Origin: Tethya wilhelma
Lineage: Eukaryota; Porifera; Demospongiae; Tethyida; Tethyidae
Assembly: GCA_964030475.1 (NCBI GenBank)
Contig: CAXIPT010000008.1
Span: forward strand, 4,947,104-5,011,103
DNA length: 64,000 nucleotides
Reading direction: 5' to 3'
The number at the start of each line of letters is the position of its first letter. Position 1 is the stretch's first letter. The translations under genes were made by a program, and so were the position numbers. Below, piece by piece: positions 24,948-35,352 of the stretch. Below the pieces are notes generated by a model. The model did no database searches. It was given only the letters and a program-made list of their open reading frames with translations, and was not told the origin of the DNA.

Positions 24948-26446
24948 AATGGACCGTATTCATAATTATTTTTCCAACTAACGCGCACCACGCTGAGGGG
25001 TACTTTTTAGCGCTCCAGCTGCCTATGGATTTTACAGTTTTCAGAGAAGATTTGCACAAGAAAAGGACAGTTCTGAGACTGATTTGAGGGTTTACCTGAA
25101 ACAGTTACCCAAGAAGAATCAGGCAAGTCTTTCTTGGAAAATATTAGCCTTTTTTGTAGAGTGTAATCCAGCTCACAGTCACAGCGCTTTCTTGGATAAC
25201 CATTTCTGTGACTTTCCAGCTAACAGCTACTAAGGAAGCTTTGTTTCTGTTCTTGAACAGCTGCACAAGCTTTACTCAGACCTAAACTATTAGCAGAGTG
25301 TGGTTTTGTTAGTTAGGCTGGGCTACAAGCACTTCCAGGAAGCTGACAATAAGTAGGAGTTGATAAGTGCTTGTGGTAAAATGTCTACTGCTTAGGATCA
25401 GCAGCAGATATCCACATTTTGACAGTTAAAAATCATTAACAATACACTGTTGCACACTTACACTGAAAATGTTGCCACTTTCCACTGTTGGTATGCAATA
25501 AATAGCAGAATTTTAGCCGTGATGTTCGTATGGTATACAAATGTTGAGCTCAGCTGCCCTACATAGGGATCTTCACTACTTTAGTTGAATCCAGTCATAC
25601 CTGGGTGACCATTTAGTTAATATTCTTAAAACGTCAATATTGGATCCATAGTTCAACCTCTAGTCTTCAAATAAGGGTGATTTACCATTATTATCTATTG
25701 TACACGCTGGTAGTTGTGATTTGTCTGTCTTGGTTAACATTATAGAAGTTTATGTTTAATAATATAATTATTTAGGTAATAATAAGTGCACATGTTGCTC
25801 TTGAAGTAATCTATATCACTCATGAAGGACATAAATCGAAAGGATACAGGTTAATACAGCTCCTATCAATCGTTAAAACTTGTCTGGAAAATATGCATGC
25901 TTTAAGGCTTAGAATTTATTCCCAAACTAACATTGGTATGCGATCTAGTGATGTAAATGATTTTTAACTGTCAAAATGTGGATATCTGCTGCTGATCCTA
26001 AGCAGTAGACATTTTACCACAAGCACTTATCAACTCCTACTTATTGTCAGCTTCCTGGAAGTGCTTGTAGCCCAGCCTAACTAACAAAACCACACTCTGC
26101 CAATAGTTTGGGTCTGAGTAAAGCTTGTGCAGCTGTTCAAGAACATAAACAAAGCTTCCTTAGTAGCTGTTAGCTGGAAAGTCACAGAAATGGTTATCCA
26201 AGAAAGCGCTGTGACTGTGAGCTGGATTACACTCTACAAAGAAGGCTAATATTTTCCAAGAAAGACTTGCCTGGTTCTTCTTGGGTAGCTGTTTCAGGTA
26301 AACTCTCAAATCAGTCTCAGTACTGTCCTTTTCTTGTGCAAATCTTCTCTGAAAACTGTAAAATCCATAGGCAGCTGGAGCGCTAAAAAGTACCCCCTCA
26401 GCGTGGTGCGCGTTAGTTGGAAAAATAATTATGAATACGGTCCATT
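24948..26446. mobile_element. foldback element with long terminal inverted repeats
   Basis: The left arm (24948-25437) and right arm (25956-26446) are near-perfect reverse complements of about 490 bp, starting AATGGACCGTATTC and ending GAATACGGTCCATT. The spacer is about 518 bp of unique AT-rich sequence without a transposase-like frame. Small differences (for example GGGG versus GGGGG near the ends) show the arms have begun to diverge. No convincing target-site duplication was found. It lies about 110 bp upstream of the calnexin start. It fits a non-autonomous DNA transposon or foldback element; an inverted local duplication is the alternative. Confidence 0.8.
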
Positions 26447-26669
26447 GAAACATTGAAATGATTAAAGATTAAAGATTAAACTTTAAACCCTATTTTGTGA
26501 GTGAGTCTGGCAGCTAAATTAGCAATACCATTGACGAATTTGTGTAGAAAAAATTAATGATGTTTGTTTTTATTCTTATAGTCTGAGCTACTCTATTTAC
26601 AATCAAATTGCAGTGCCTACCGTCCACTTCAAACTTGACNTAGTATGCAAACGTTCCCGGACGTGGTAC

Positions 26670-26900
26670 CCGCGTATCAACAAAAAACGTCACAAAACGT
26701 CATTATTTTTATTTTTAGCAACAAAACACCGCTTATATAGTGACACAGTTCCTACAAAATATTTTCGTTCTATTTCAATACAATATTTAATTAAGGAACT
26801 GTGTCACTATATATAAGCGCTGTTTTGTTACTAAAGATAAAATGTGTGACGTTTTATAACATTCTATGACCTTTTGTGACGTTTTTGTTTTGTTTCTAGT
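26670..26900. repeat. MITE-like palindromic repeat
   Basis: ACAAAACACCGCTTATATAG on one side mirrors CTATATATAAGCGCTGTTTTG on the other, with TGACACAGTTCCT / AGGAACTGTGTCA inside the arms. Related single arms lie at about 26966-27040 (GCTTATATAGTGACCCAGTTCC) and 28887-28945 (GGAACTGTGTCACTATATAAG). The dispersed related copies suggest a short non-autonomous DNA transposon family. Confidence 0.65.
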
Positions 26901-27185
26901 GTGATCTGGCTACCACATCCGGACACTAGTTCTGTGTATGTACATGTACATATTGCGCGTTTGTCAACAAAAATCATCACAAAATGTCATGCATTTTATT
27001 TTGGGTAACAAAATAGTGCTTATATAGTGACCCAGTTCCTGTTTATGGCCATAGTTGTAGTATGCTAAGGTCATTGTCTCACAATACTCTACTATGATAG
27101 TACGAAGTATCAAGTTTGAACAAGAGTACTTGTGGTGTGAATTGCATAATTAATCATTTAGTTATTATAACAAAAAATATTGCAG

Positions 27186-27622
27186 TATTGAGTGGTGATG
27201 AAGACAGCATCTACAACAATTGCAGTGGGTTCTTCACTATCATCATCCTTACCTACCTTGGGGGAGGCTCGTTCATTCTGTGGGGTCTCTATTCCCTCTG
27301 TGTCCACTGCTGGGAGTGTTGTAAGTGTCAAGAAAGAAACAACTGTGACTTTTCAATCTGTAGCTGTCTTGCTTGTATAATTGTCTTCATCTCTGCGGCT
27401 GTTGCTGGTAGCCTGGCTTCTTGGAGCAACGAATACAGGAACTATGTTCTGTATGGGTGCAATTCAAATCAGACTACAAACAGAGATAATTTTAGTTCAC
27501 TTTACTTTGTCCCGTGGATGACGATGGGAACCATGCTGGGTGCAATGGCCTTGTGTGTTGTGATAAATGTGTGTGGTGCAATCTGGATGCGAAATAATAG
27601 GATGCTGGCTAACAGACGTTGA
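27186..27622 (+). CDS. four-TM family protein 1, 3' exon only
   Basis: One exon is clear: acceptor tattgcag, opening in phase 1, as in the last exons of the two complete paralogues downstream, stop at 27622. It encodes three hydrophobic segments (FFTIIILTYLGGGSFILWG; CSCLACIIVFISAAVAGSLA; MTMGTMLGAMALCVVINVC). A Cys lies in each outer loop (NNCSG and YGCNS), and a Cys-rich turn (CWECCKCQ) lies between helices. No TM1 exon or N-terminal exon was found between 26450 and 27180, a stretch filled by repeats. It may be 5' truncated, or its first exons may lie beyond the inserted element. Function unknown. Confidence 0.6.
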
Positions 27623-27884
27623 CAACAGTACTGATAAAGAGTGTCTAACCACAGATTATAGTTGTTGGTTTTTACACTTTTATTTATTTTTTACTATTAA
27701 TTATAATTTATAACTGTCAGACTCATTCACCTCTTGATCTTAATCACCCACAACTTCTACAGTTTGTATGACATGTCTACAGCAGAGTTAAGTTGGTAAT
27801 GGTCGATTGATCAATAAGTGTTCCTGACGACCTTTACCAAGCAAAAAATCAGGCCACAGCACCCCGTGCTACTTATGCATTGTT

Positions 27885-30396
27885 ATGAATTCTAGGGTAA
27901 GATCCGAGCGCCTCCGCCAATTTACTAGGTCACCTTATCAGCACAGTGAGACATCATCAACAGGTGAAGACTGGATGGGGGACAGAACGAGTCCCAGAGT
28001 CGAGGTAGCCCGCTCCAACCAGCCGTCAAGAGGAGCAGACGAAGATGATGTTCTATACAGTACTCCTGTCCCCTTTGAAACAGACAGAGATGGCAGCTTT
28101 ATGAGATCAGTAAGCTGGTATATGGAGCATGATTGTTTTATATAATTTAGTGGTACTGTACGTACAGCCAGCTAGCTTCACGGTAGTGATTACATCATTA
28201 GTCTCGTGCCCAGCCCCTTTTTTCCCTTTTATATCGGGCAGGGGGAAAAAAAGGGTCTGGCAAAGTTCGCATGCGCTACTCGTTCTAACTGGTCCGGGAA
28301 TTTCGTGGACCGATAATTTATTCATAGCCTACTAACCACGAGNTAGTGGTACTGTACGTACAGCCAGCTAGCTTCACGGTAGTGATTACATCATTAGTCT
28401 CGTGCCCAGCCCCTTTTTTCCCTTTTATATCGGGCAGGGGGAAAAAAAGGGGCTGGGCACGAGACTATTACATCATCATGTTCAACATAATTTGAGGTCC
28501 ACAAATTTTAATTAGACAACTATTTATGTGGGTCACATGTAGATAGTGCACCATCACTTGCTTTCTGATTCATGCAAGGACACACAAGTTAATTTTATGT
28601 GTAGATATTATAATCTATATAACTTTATTGTGATTGTGCATGTTATTGCTCCTCAATCTGCAGCCTCCCGTCCATCGGAGAGGGGTGGGGTATCGTCCCT
28701 ATCACATGACCAGACGGAGGGTCCGTCTTGGTGACATCATAGATGCCGATCGAGATGAGGGGCTGAAAAAGAGGCGGAGCTTCTGCCGATCATGGTGTGA
28801 GATGTGGTTCCTATTGGCTCAGTCAAGTGAGTGGAAGATGGAATTGAGTTAATTTGACTGATGATCATTACCAGTTAGAGTCCACAAAGGAACTGTGTCA
28901 CTATATAAGTGCTGCTTTGTAACCAAAATAAAATGCAAAACAATTTATTTAAATTTGAAGATTTACACATGGCACCACGTGCGCATACTAATGTGTATGC
29001 CAAAATATTGACTAACTTAAATTTTGACGATTTGCGTCAAACCATCAAATAAAATCTCTGTCAATATTTCCAGCTATACAGTATGTATATCTTGTGATCA
29101 CTTTGTTTGCTCTTCTCCTTCAGAGGTGACCTGTATTGGACTCAGTGTGATACTATTTGTTGGTGGGGCACTGCTGATTCTTCTTGCAGGTACATACATA
29201 CATACAAATGCGCACTGTTTACTACTCTAGGTTTATTGTTCCTCTACACACACTATCACACATGTCTATGGCTGCTGCTGGGGATATTAATAGCAGCAAT
29301 GTATTTTTAGACTGCCACTTAGTGGCCATCACTAATCTTCATAGGAACAATAATGGGTTTGGTGGGTGTGGTGGTATTAGGGACTTCCCCTGGTGAACCC
29401 CCCTTTTGATAGAAAATTGCTTAGCATTCCTTCCTTGTTTTCAAGTTATGTGACTGGCTGGCTATTCAATTTATTGTGAGATGCACATTGTGCTTTTACT
29501 CCACTGGAGCCTTGATTGTTGAGCTTTCTCATCAAATGTTATTATAGCTAATAACTACTGAGTATTGTTGATATTGAATTAAAGTTCAATGTACAAAATT
29601 AATACTAATAAGAGTCAAATTGGTATTATATTAGTTAGCATTAAGTGTCAACCATAAGGAAGTTTTCTCTGACTTTAGTCTCCCAGCATTCTGATGATGT
29701 CAGACCTTGTCTGTGGATCGTTCAGGTCACAGTACTTCCCCAACGTCATCACTGCTTCTATTCTCTTCCTCTTTGTCCTCTCTTTCTCAATCTCTGTCCT
29801 CCTTGCAGCTCTGATCTCAGCTCTTCTCTCAGCTATCTTCTCAAGAGCAACATTACTCTTCAGTTCAGCTATCCTGAACTTGAAGTCATTGGCTTCTTGA
29901 GTCGAGAGAACAACTTGATTGCGCTTAGCACAACTAGAGTTTAAAAGAAACACACACAAAACAAATACCCATTGTGTGATCGGTTGAATTTGTCATTTCG
30001 GCGAAAAATTTCTAATTGTAGACAAGATGTATTATTACTTGTAGTAGCAAAGAGCTTACCTTTGGCAGACCCCATTGTCCCTTGCAAACAATGGTAGCAC
30101 GGCATTGATGCAGTCCCCACAATACTCGCAATAAGTAGGCATGTTTACTTTTAGTTTATTTGCATGCAGCTTCTCTGAGTTAATGGTCAGTTTTCATTGC
30201 TTTTATAGCAGCCATCCTCTATAGCTGCTCTACGTCAAATCTGGTCATGACTCAGTCTTCAGTCCATATAATATATTATATTTGTACTAGTCTGAGTGAG
30301 TGTTCGGTGTCAGAGTTAATTCATGTGTAGATAAACTCTTACACTAATGATGCTTTAGTGTACATGATTAGCGAAGTGTATGAATGTTAGGAATTT

Positions 30397-30439
<43 letters not shown>

Positions 30440-30884
30440 ACTGGGTGGACTGGCCCACTGCTCACAATTGACTGGAGCTGTTGTCTTCTGTATCTTGATG
30501 GGAATGCTCTCCATCTCTCTCGGCATGCTCTGCTGTTGCTACCACTGGGTGCAAGATGATGAGGACATCCCTTTTGCCATATTCTGTGTCGCTTACTGTC
30601 TACTGATTCTCTTCATGTCTGTCACTGTTGCTGGGACTGTGGTCGTGTTCACAAGAATTCATCCCATTGGTGCATATCAACCGCCTCCTGGCGTTCCAAC
30701 TGTATCCAGTGTCAGCTTAAATGGAACTTCATTAGAAGACACTTCGTCGTTGTCTTGTGGCATGACTGAATTGCCTCTGGGTGTTTTGGTCATTTGTTAT
30801 TGTCTGTCGATTGCTTTTGTGTTGATGTCTTACTTTGCGTGTATTTTGGCATTAGGTGCCACAAGTGATGTGAATAATCATTGA
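27885..30884 (+). CDS. four-TM family protein 2
   Basis: Four exons (27885-28109, 28664-28826, 29124-29189, 30391-30884) join in phase to 315 aa. The N-terminal 130 residues are hydrophilic, Arg- and acid-rich. TM1 (CIGLSVILFVGGALLILLAG) has its own 66-nt exon. The last exon starts at the acceptor tgttag; its (CA)n microsatellite is then read as a run of Thr-His in the first outer loop. It continues with AHCSQ, TM2, a Cys-rich turn (MLCCCYHW), TM3, an outer loop with LSCGM, and TM4. The exon layout and phases match family members 3 and 4. An antisense gene lies in the last intron. Function unknown; not recognisably tetraspanin or claudin (no CCG or W-GLW-C-C motif). Confidence 0.65.
28147..28480. 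repeat. direct repeat with hairpin, joined at an N
   Basis: The block TAGTGGTACTGTACGTACAG to the poly-A/G run occurs at about 28147-28256 and again from 28344, straight after an N at 28343. The second copy contains a near-perfect hairpin whose arms begin and end GTCTCGTGCCCAGCCCC / GGGGCTGGGCACGAGAC. The first copy departs after the loop into other sequence. It lies in intron 1 of family protein 2. Confidence 0.75.
29675..30142 (-). CDS. small zinc-ribbon-like, charged coiled-coil protein nested in an intron
   Basis: Two exons (30060-30142, 29675-29933) join in phase to 113 aa, with a good donor (AAAG then gtaag) and acceptor (aactctag). The N-terminus has a Cys pattern typical of a small zinc site (MPTYCEYCGDC then VCQSC). 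The rest is a highly charged helix (ALEKIAERRAEIRAARRTEI) ending YCDLNDPQTRSDIIRMLGD. The gene lies wholly inside the last intron of four-TM gene 2 on the opposite strand. I do not recognise a family. Regular splicing, the Cys pattern and the whole-codon sum support a real gene. Confidence 0.6.
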
Positions 30885-30998
30885 TTGTATGTTGAATACT
30901 TTCTATCTTAATTGGATCTCTTCAAGGGTGTGAAATTCTTACAACGCATTGTGTACCTGAAGCTGAGCTATTACTAGGTGCGCAGCCATCCTGTATAT

Positions 30999-31201
30999 AC
31001 TGTGTACTAGCTGTGCGCGCGCACGCATTGCATGCATATGCAATTGCGCAAGCCGGCCGATGGTGACGTCATCTTTAGATTTGTACGTACGTACGGTACG
31101 CGTACGTACGATCGCTCGACTGTTGGCGGGCCCGATTGCATGCATACAAGATATACACTTGTTGTGCAGTTAAAACTAAAAGTGGGTGGATTGAAAGGAT
31201 A
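30999..31201 (+). promoter_or_regulatory. CG-rich promoter of four-TM gene 3
   Basis: A local CG-rich patch in AT-rich surroundings holds a consensus CRE (TGACGTCA, 31064-31071) and alternating purine-pyrimidine runs (GTGCGCGCGCAC; TACGTACGTACGG). It ends at the start codon of gene 3 (31202). A similar GCGCGCGCAC patch precedes gene 4 near 32706. Confidence 0.45.
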
Positions 31202-32567
31202 ATGTCAACTGAGAATCAAAGCCGAACTCTTGGTCGCAATACAGACAATGTCAATGAAAGAACTCATCTCTTGGCCGAAACGCAGCTCCCCACTGGCCCA
31301 GGCCCTGCTAACCCAAACCGACCGGCAGAAGTTTTAATCCGCATCACGGCCGAATCGGTGGTAAAAATTAATGCATGCAATAGTGACCGTTGTTGTCTAC
31401 AGTGCATAAATATTATAGAAATGTTAATATACCCTGTGCCATACCTAGCAAAACGGAGGTACCCAACAACAGCAAAACAGAAATATTCAACCTACTCATC
31501 AGGAGCAAAACCGTGGTAGAAACATACAACAGCCTCAACGACAGCGTGCAGGTTGGCATTAACATCCGTGAAAATTTAGTATGAATAGCGTTTTAATTTA
31601 ATTTCTCTCCATATTTTCAACTTTTTATTTCATTCTTCAGCTGCTGCTAGAGATGCTAGACAGAAACGTGCACGTCGTGTATTTCCTTCTGGCAAAATAA
31701 TCTGTAAGTGATTATAAAAACTATAATAATTATAATTATGATAATAACTGTGACCGTTAATGTTCAGTGCATGATAATTATTTTCAGTAATATTTTATGT
31801 TTTTGGTTAAATTACTGTACAGTTCCAGTGTGTGGTATAATCATCTTCTTGGCCAGTCTTGCCATCATCATTTCAACAGGTTTGTTAATGATTACAATCA
31901 TGTGATAGTATGTGGCTTTCATGAATGCATGCCTGCTTGTATCTTGAATGATTAAAATATTCATAGTGATTTTGTTCCCAGACTCTGAATGGGACATTGT
32001 AGGAGGGGCATTTATAATTATAATATAGAGCTGGCAAGTTAAGACAACACCAAACTGCATGTCTTATAGATTATATGAAGTAGTCATGCACCAGGACATA
32101 ATAATAGTGCACATAATTATTATACATACATGCACATGGCAGCTGTGACTGGGCTGCTAAACCATTGTGAGCCAAGCTCGAGTGCTTTCGGCCATGCCTT
32201 GACTTCAATCATCCTTGGTGCTCTTGCTCTCTGGATGTCGTGTCTTTGTTTCACGTTCACTTGGCAACCCACTCTGGAGGGACACTCCCGATTCTACTCC
32301 ATCGGCTGTAGTTGTACTCTCGTCATATTTGTGGCTTTCACAACGCTGACTGTACTGGATGAATTGTTCATTTATGATCAGGTTGACACAAACGATATTA
32401 CCAGTGATTATTGTCCTAAGAACAAGGTGACAGTTCAAATGTTTGGAGTCATGATAACATCGATTGTGCTGTGTGCAATTTTCTTTTTGTTTTTTTTCAT
32501 TGCTTTTGTTGAGTGTGTACGTAGCTGTTGCACCAGGTTTCAGCTGAGGGCTGAGAACCGTGACTAA
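31202..32567 (+). CDS. four-TM family protein 3
   Basis: Five exons (31202-31360, 31449-31551, 31641-31703, 31823-31879, 32143-32567) give 268 aa. The cytosolic N-terminus carries ERTHLL, a fit to the [DE]xxxL[LI] endolysosomal sorting motif, then a Gln/Asn-rich exon and a basic exon (RQKRARR). TM1 (CGIIIFLASLAIIIST) has its own 57-nt exon, equal in length and phase to that of gene 4. The final exon has NHCEPSS, TM2 (TSIILGALALWMSCLCFTFT), TM3 (CTLVIFVAFTTLTVL), an outer loop with DYCPKN and TM4 (TSIVLCAIFFLFFFIAFV). One Cys in each outer loop is shared across the family and probably forms a disulfide. Function unknown; a membrane protein of endosomes or the cell surface is inferred. Confidence 0.7.
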
Positions 32568-32762
32568 AACTGGCCATTTTTGGCCGTGCTTTAGCTTAAT
32601 TAACCATAGATATTCTTATTATGTAGTTTTTAAAACTGTGTGTTATCCGATAATTCTGCTTGAACTTCTGTTGCGTTGGCAATCGGCACTGATACTGAAA
32701 CAAGTGAGCGCGCGCACTGCATCACGAACATCACGTGAGCTAAGCTCGCCGGATCGCGGATC

Positions 32763-33673
32763 ATGGCAGTTCAAGCAAGCAGAATTCGTGTTGAACAACA
32801 CGGTGACGCGGTCATTGGTGAGCGAACTGACTTGGAGTATGATGAAAGAACCAATCTGCTAACAGAAAACAGGACTACAGTAGCAGAGGTTCCCTTGGAA
32901 GGGGGTGGAACGGCCCTGGTCCGTTTGACAGCTGTGCAGACCTCTGCTTTGGTAAGGGAGTAGTTTAGTATATTAAATGTGGCCTGGAGTAGTTGATTTT
33001 GCTCTTCACTGTAATTGTAAAAGTGCTAATTAGTAATAATTAGCAGGATCTGGGAGCATTAAACTTGCATCACGTGTAGGTCACGTGATGCACCTAGACC
33101 AATATAAAATATTTGCTTGTGCATATTCTGTACTTTTTCCTATTATAACAGCCAGCGGAGAATCAGTATGGGCAAGATCGAAATTGTAAGTTATTGCGTT
33201 TCATCAAGATCAAGTTAGTTTTTTGTTCGGTCTCCTCTCATGCACTGTACTATTGTGATAAACTTTTCTTCTTCTTTCCATGCACTGACTGTCTTTGTCA
33301 GTAGACGAGTTTCCTCGAGGTAACCAGAGGAGGCCTATTCATGCCCACCGAAGAAGGGATCCTGCTCCTGTTCACAGCTGTTCCATCCATCGGCCAAAAC
33401 CTAAGCCCATGCCATCAGGCTGCATAGTCTGTGAGTGAGCTTGATTATGGTGGAAATTTATATCAGTCACTAATCTTTGGCCTGATTTTTTTCCTCCCTT
33501 GTTTTCCAGTTCCCTTGTGTGCCTTCATTGTGTCTCTGTGTAGTGTGGCCATTGCTGTGTCAACAGGTATAGTTGTTAAGTTATACAGTACTCCATCATA
33601 TCCCCATGTACAAGTGTGTTTGAGAAGAGATTGGAAAAGTTGTTGGGAAGGATCTTGTCGACTGAACCTTTGA
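32763..33673 (+). pseudogene. four-TM family gene 4, lacks the TM2-4 exon
   Basis: Exons 32763-32951, 33152-33185, 33305-33430 and 33510-33566 join in phase and parallel gene 3: N-terminal sorting motif ERTNLL, a basic region (AHRRRDPAPVH), and a TM1 exon (CAFIVSLCSVAIAVST) of the same 57 nt and phase. After the TM1 exon the donor gtatag is followed by only about 230 bp before a minus-strand gene, and no TM2-4 exon is visible. Reading on without splicing ends at 33673 and would give a one-helix protein. It is either a 3'-truncated copy, a real single-pass variant, or the victim of a local assembly break. Confidence 0.55.
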
Positions 33674-33799
33674 GTGGTTCCTAGGGCCCTAATTTTTTAA
33701 AACAATAGATATAAATATCACATGGTAAAAATCCATTTACTGGTTACAATAATAGATTTAATTATTAGTTCAAATGTTCAATAGTTCATAGTCCGGTCA

Positions 33800-34501
33800 T
33801 CAGGGGAGTTCCCTAACCAATCGCTGCANTGTCAGAATCCTGTCAATTTCCATTTCAAAGGTTTCTTCTTGACGCTTACCTCTTTGCGATGGATGTCTAT
33901 TGCATGAACTATAAAGAAGAGTTTCCTGCAGAGCTGCTGCGAAATGTTGGCAATTATTCTTGAAAAGTTTATATTTTTCACTTAACCACATGTCAGCAAG
34001 TTTTTTAGCATCACTATAGTTGCAATAGCTAGGCCCAACATTTTCAAGTTCTTCACCTTTCAAATTTTGACCATTTCTATACTTGTAGATAGGATCACTT
34101 ATGTCCAATATCTGTACCTGATATGATGAACCAAATTCATAAGTAAAGCCACGAAAGGTGATGAATTGATGCTCTAGCTTTGCCTTTATTCCTCTTTTTC
34201 TTGAACCAAAAAACCCAAGTTCAGCATGACCAAGCTGCACTGTATATTGTCCTGGAATGCTTGTTTCCTGACAACCATCCTCCTGAGGACAGACACCACT
34301 GCCAACACAACGGTCCTCTCTTGGCTGTTTACACATTTGGTCATACTTGCAATAAAATCCTGTAGTGCCACATGTCTGAGGAGCAGTGCCTGCTCCAGAA
34401 CTGCTGCTGCTACTGCTACTTCGTATACTACGCTGAGCATTGCACAACTGAGTGCAGGAGAAAATGATCAGCACGAAATAGAGGAGATATTGTTTTGCCA
34501 T
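33800..34501 (-). CDS. secreted papain-like-fold protein with NCQHF motif (PPPDE/LRAT-like)
   Basis: A single exon, about 234 aa from MAKQYLL, which starts a clear signal peptide (LLYFVLIIFSCTQLCNAQ). A Ser-rich linker and a small Cys-rich part (CGTTGFYCKYDQMCKQ, CVGSGVC) follow. The C-terminal half has HQFITFRGFTYEFG and FKNNCQHFAAAL. The His in the first and the Cys in the second match the catalytic pair of circularly permuted papain-like families (PPPDE peptidases, LRAT acyltransferases). Members are usually intracellular, so a secreted one is unusual. An N at about 33829 leaves one residue unknown near the C-terminus. An upstream in-frame ATG at 34519 is possible, but MAK gives the better signal peptide. 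Family call moderate, enzyme activity not shown. Confidence 0.6.
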   Translation of the reverse strand: MAKQYLLYFVLIIFSCTQLCNAQRSIRSSSSSSSSGAGTAPQTCGTTGFYCKYDQMCKQPREDRCVGSGVCPQEDGCQETSIPGQYTVQLGHAELGFFGSRKRGIKAKLEHQFITFRGFTYEFGSSYQVQILDISDPIYKYRNGQNLKGEELENVGPSYCNYSDAKKLADMWLSEKYKLFKNNCQHFAAALQETLLYSSCNRHPSQRGKRQEETFEMEIDRILTXQRLVRELP

Positions 34502-34758
34502 TTCAAATTCAGCACACAACTCAACCCTTCAAGATGTTACTGTACTGCAATTCCAGGAAAATGTGTGATGTTTGAGTTACAAAGTAAACAGTATGATTAT
34601 AGTTAAGTGATAAATACGTCATTGCTCACCCATTTACTGCTAAACCTTTGATCTTTGCGTGTGTGAAAACATAATTATAATCATCTATCTATAATTACGG
34701 TTTAATAATAATTGTATGGCCATGCCTAATGGTCGTCAAATGAAGTTGTTCCTAAACA

Positions 34759-35208
34759 ATGGATGGGTTTCCCTCTCTCCCACCTCCTGTTCACTCCACT
34801 CCAGAAGAGCTACCGGACAGCGGTATCTTCAATTGTGAGCAGCTGGAGAAGCTGGAAAGGAAGTATGACAGTTGGGTAAGTAGTTAAAACCATGACTACA
34901 GTCTGGTCAGCCAGCAAAACAACTTCTATCTATACTGATTTGTAACTGACAGTTTGTAACCTATTTTGTTCCAGTTGTCTGAGCTCCATCAGTGTCCCCA
35001 CCCAACTCCTGTAGGCGTGAGGCAGCTGGGTCTGGATGAGATGGGAATGGACCTGGAAGGAGAAGAGGATGATGAAGAAGATCTAGAGGACAACAGTTTG
35101 GAGGATTCTGAAGAGGAGTTTGCCGGGATGGTTGTCTTTGGTGACGATAGCGATGTAATGGAAGACTCATCAGTTCAGGACAATAGTGCATTTAATGACA
35201 GTGTATAG
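34759..35208 (+). CDS. small acidic protein, unknown
   Basis: Two exons (34759-34875, 34975-35208), 116 aa. The first half is Pro-rich then helical (CEQLEKLERKYDSWLSELH), followed by PTPVGVRQLGLDEMG and a strongly acidic stretch (EGEEDDEEDLEDNSLED). No domain or signal recognised. It is tail to tail with the GRXCR-like gene (stops 145 bp apart). Splice sites are good and the sum is whole codons. An adaptor or nuclear factor is possible but not supported. Confidence 0.6.
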
Positions 35209-35352
35209 CATAAAATTTATCGATATATAAGGTCGGCAAAAATTCACATAAATAAATAGAAACAAACAATGTTACTGGATAAACATACACCCCAATGTTT
35301 CTTAAACTAGCAAGCAATGTTATTACGTGCGTATTGTTTTTTAATCTGAGTT

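Noticed and set aside
26160..26453. 97-codon frame in the right arm of the inverted repeat
   Set aside because: It lies wholly inside the repeat arm, is largely mirrored in the left arm with changes, and has no recognisable domain.
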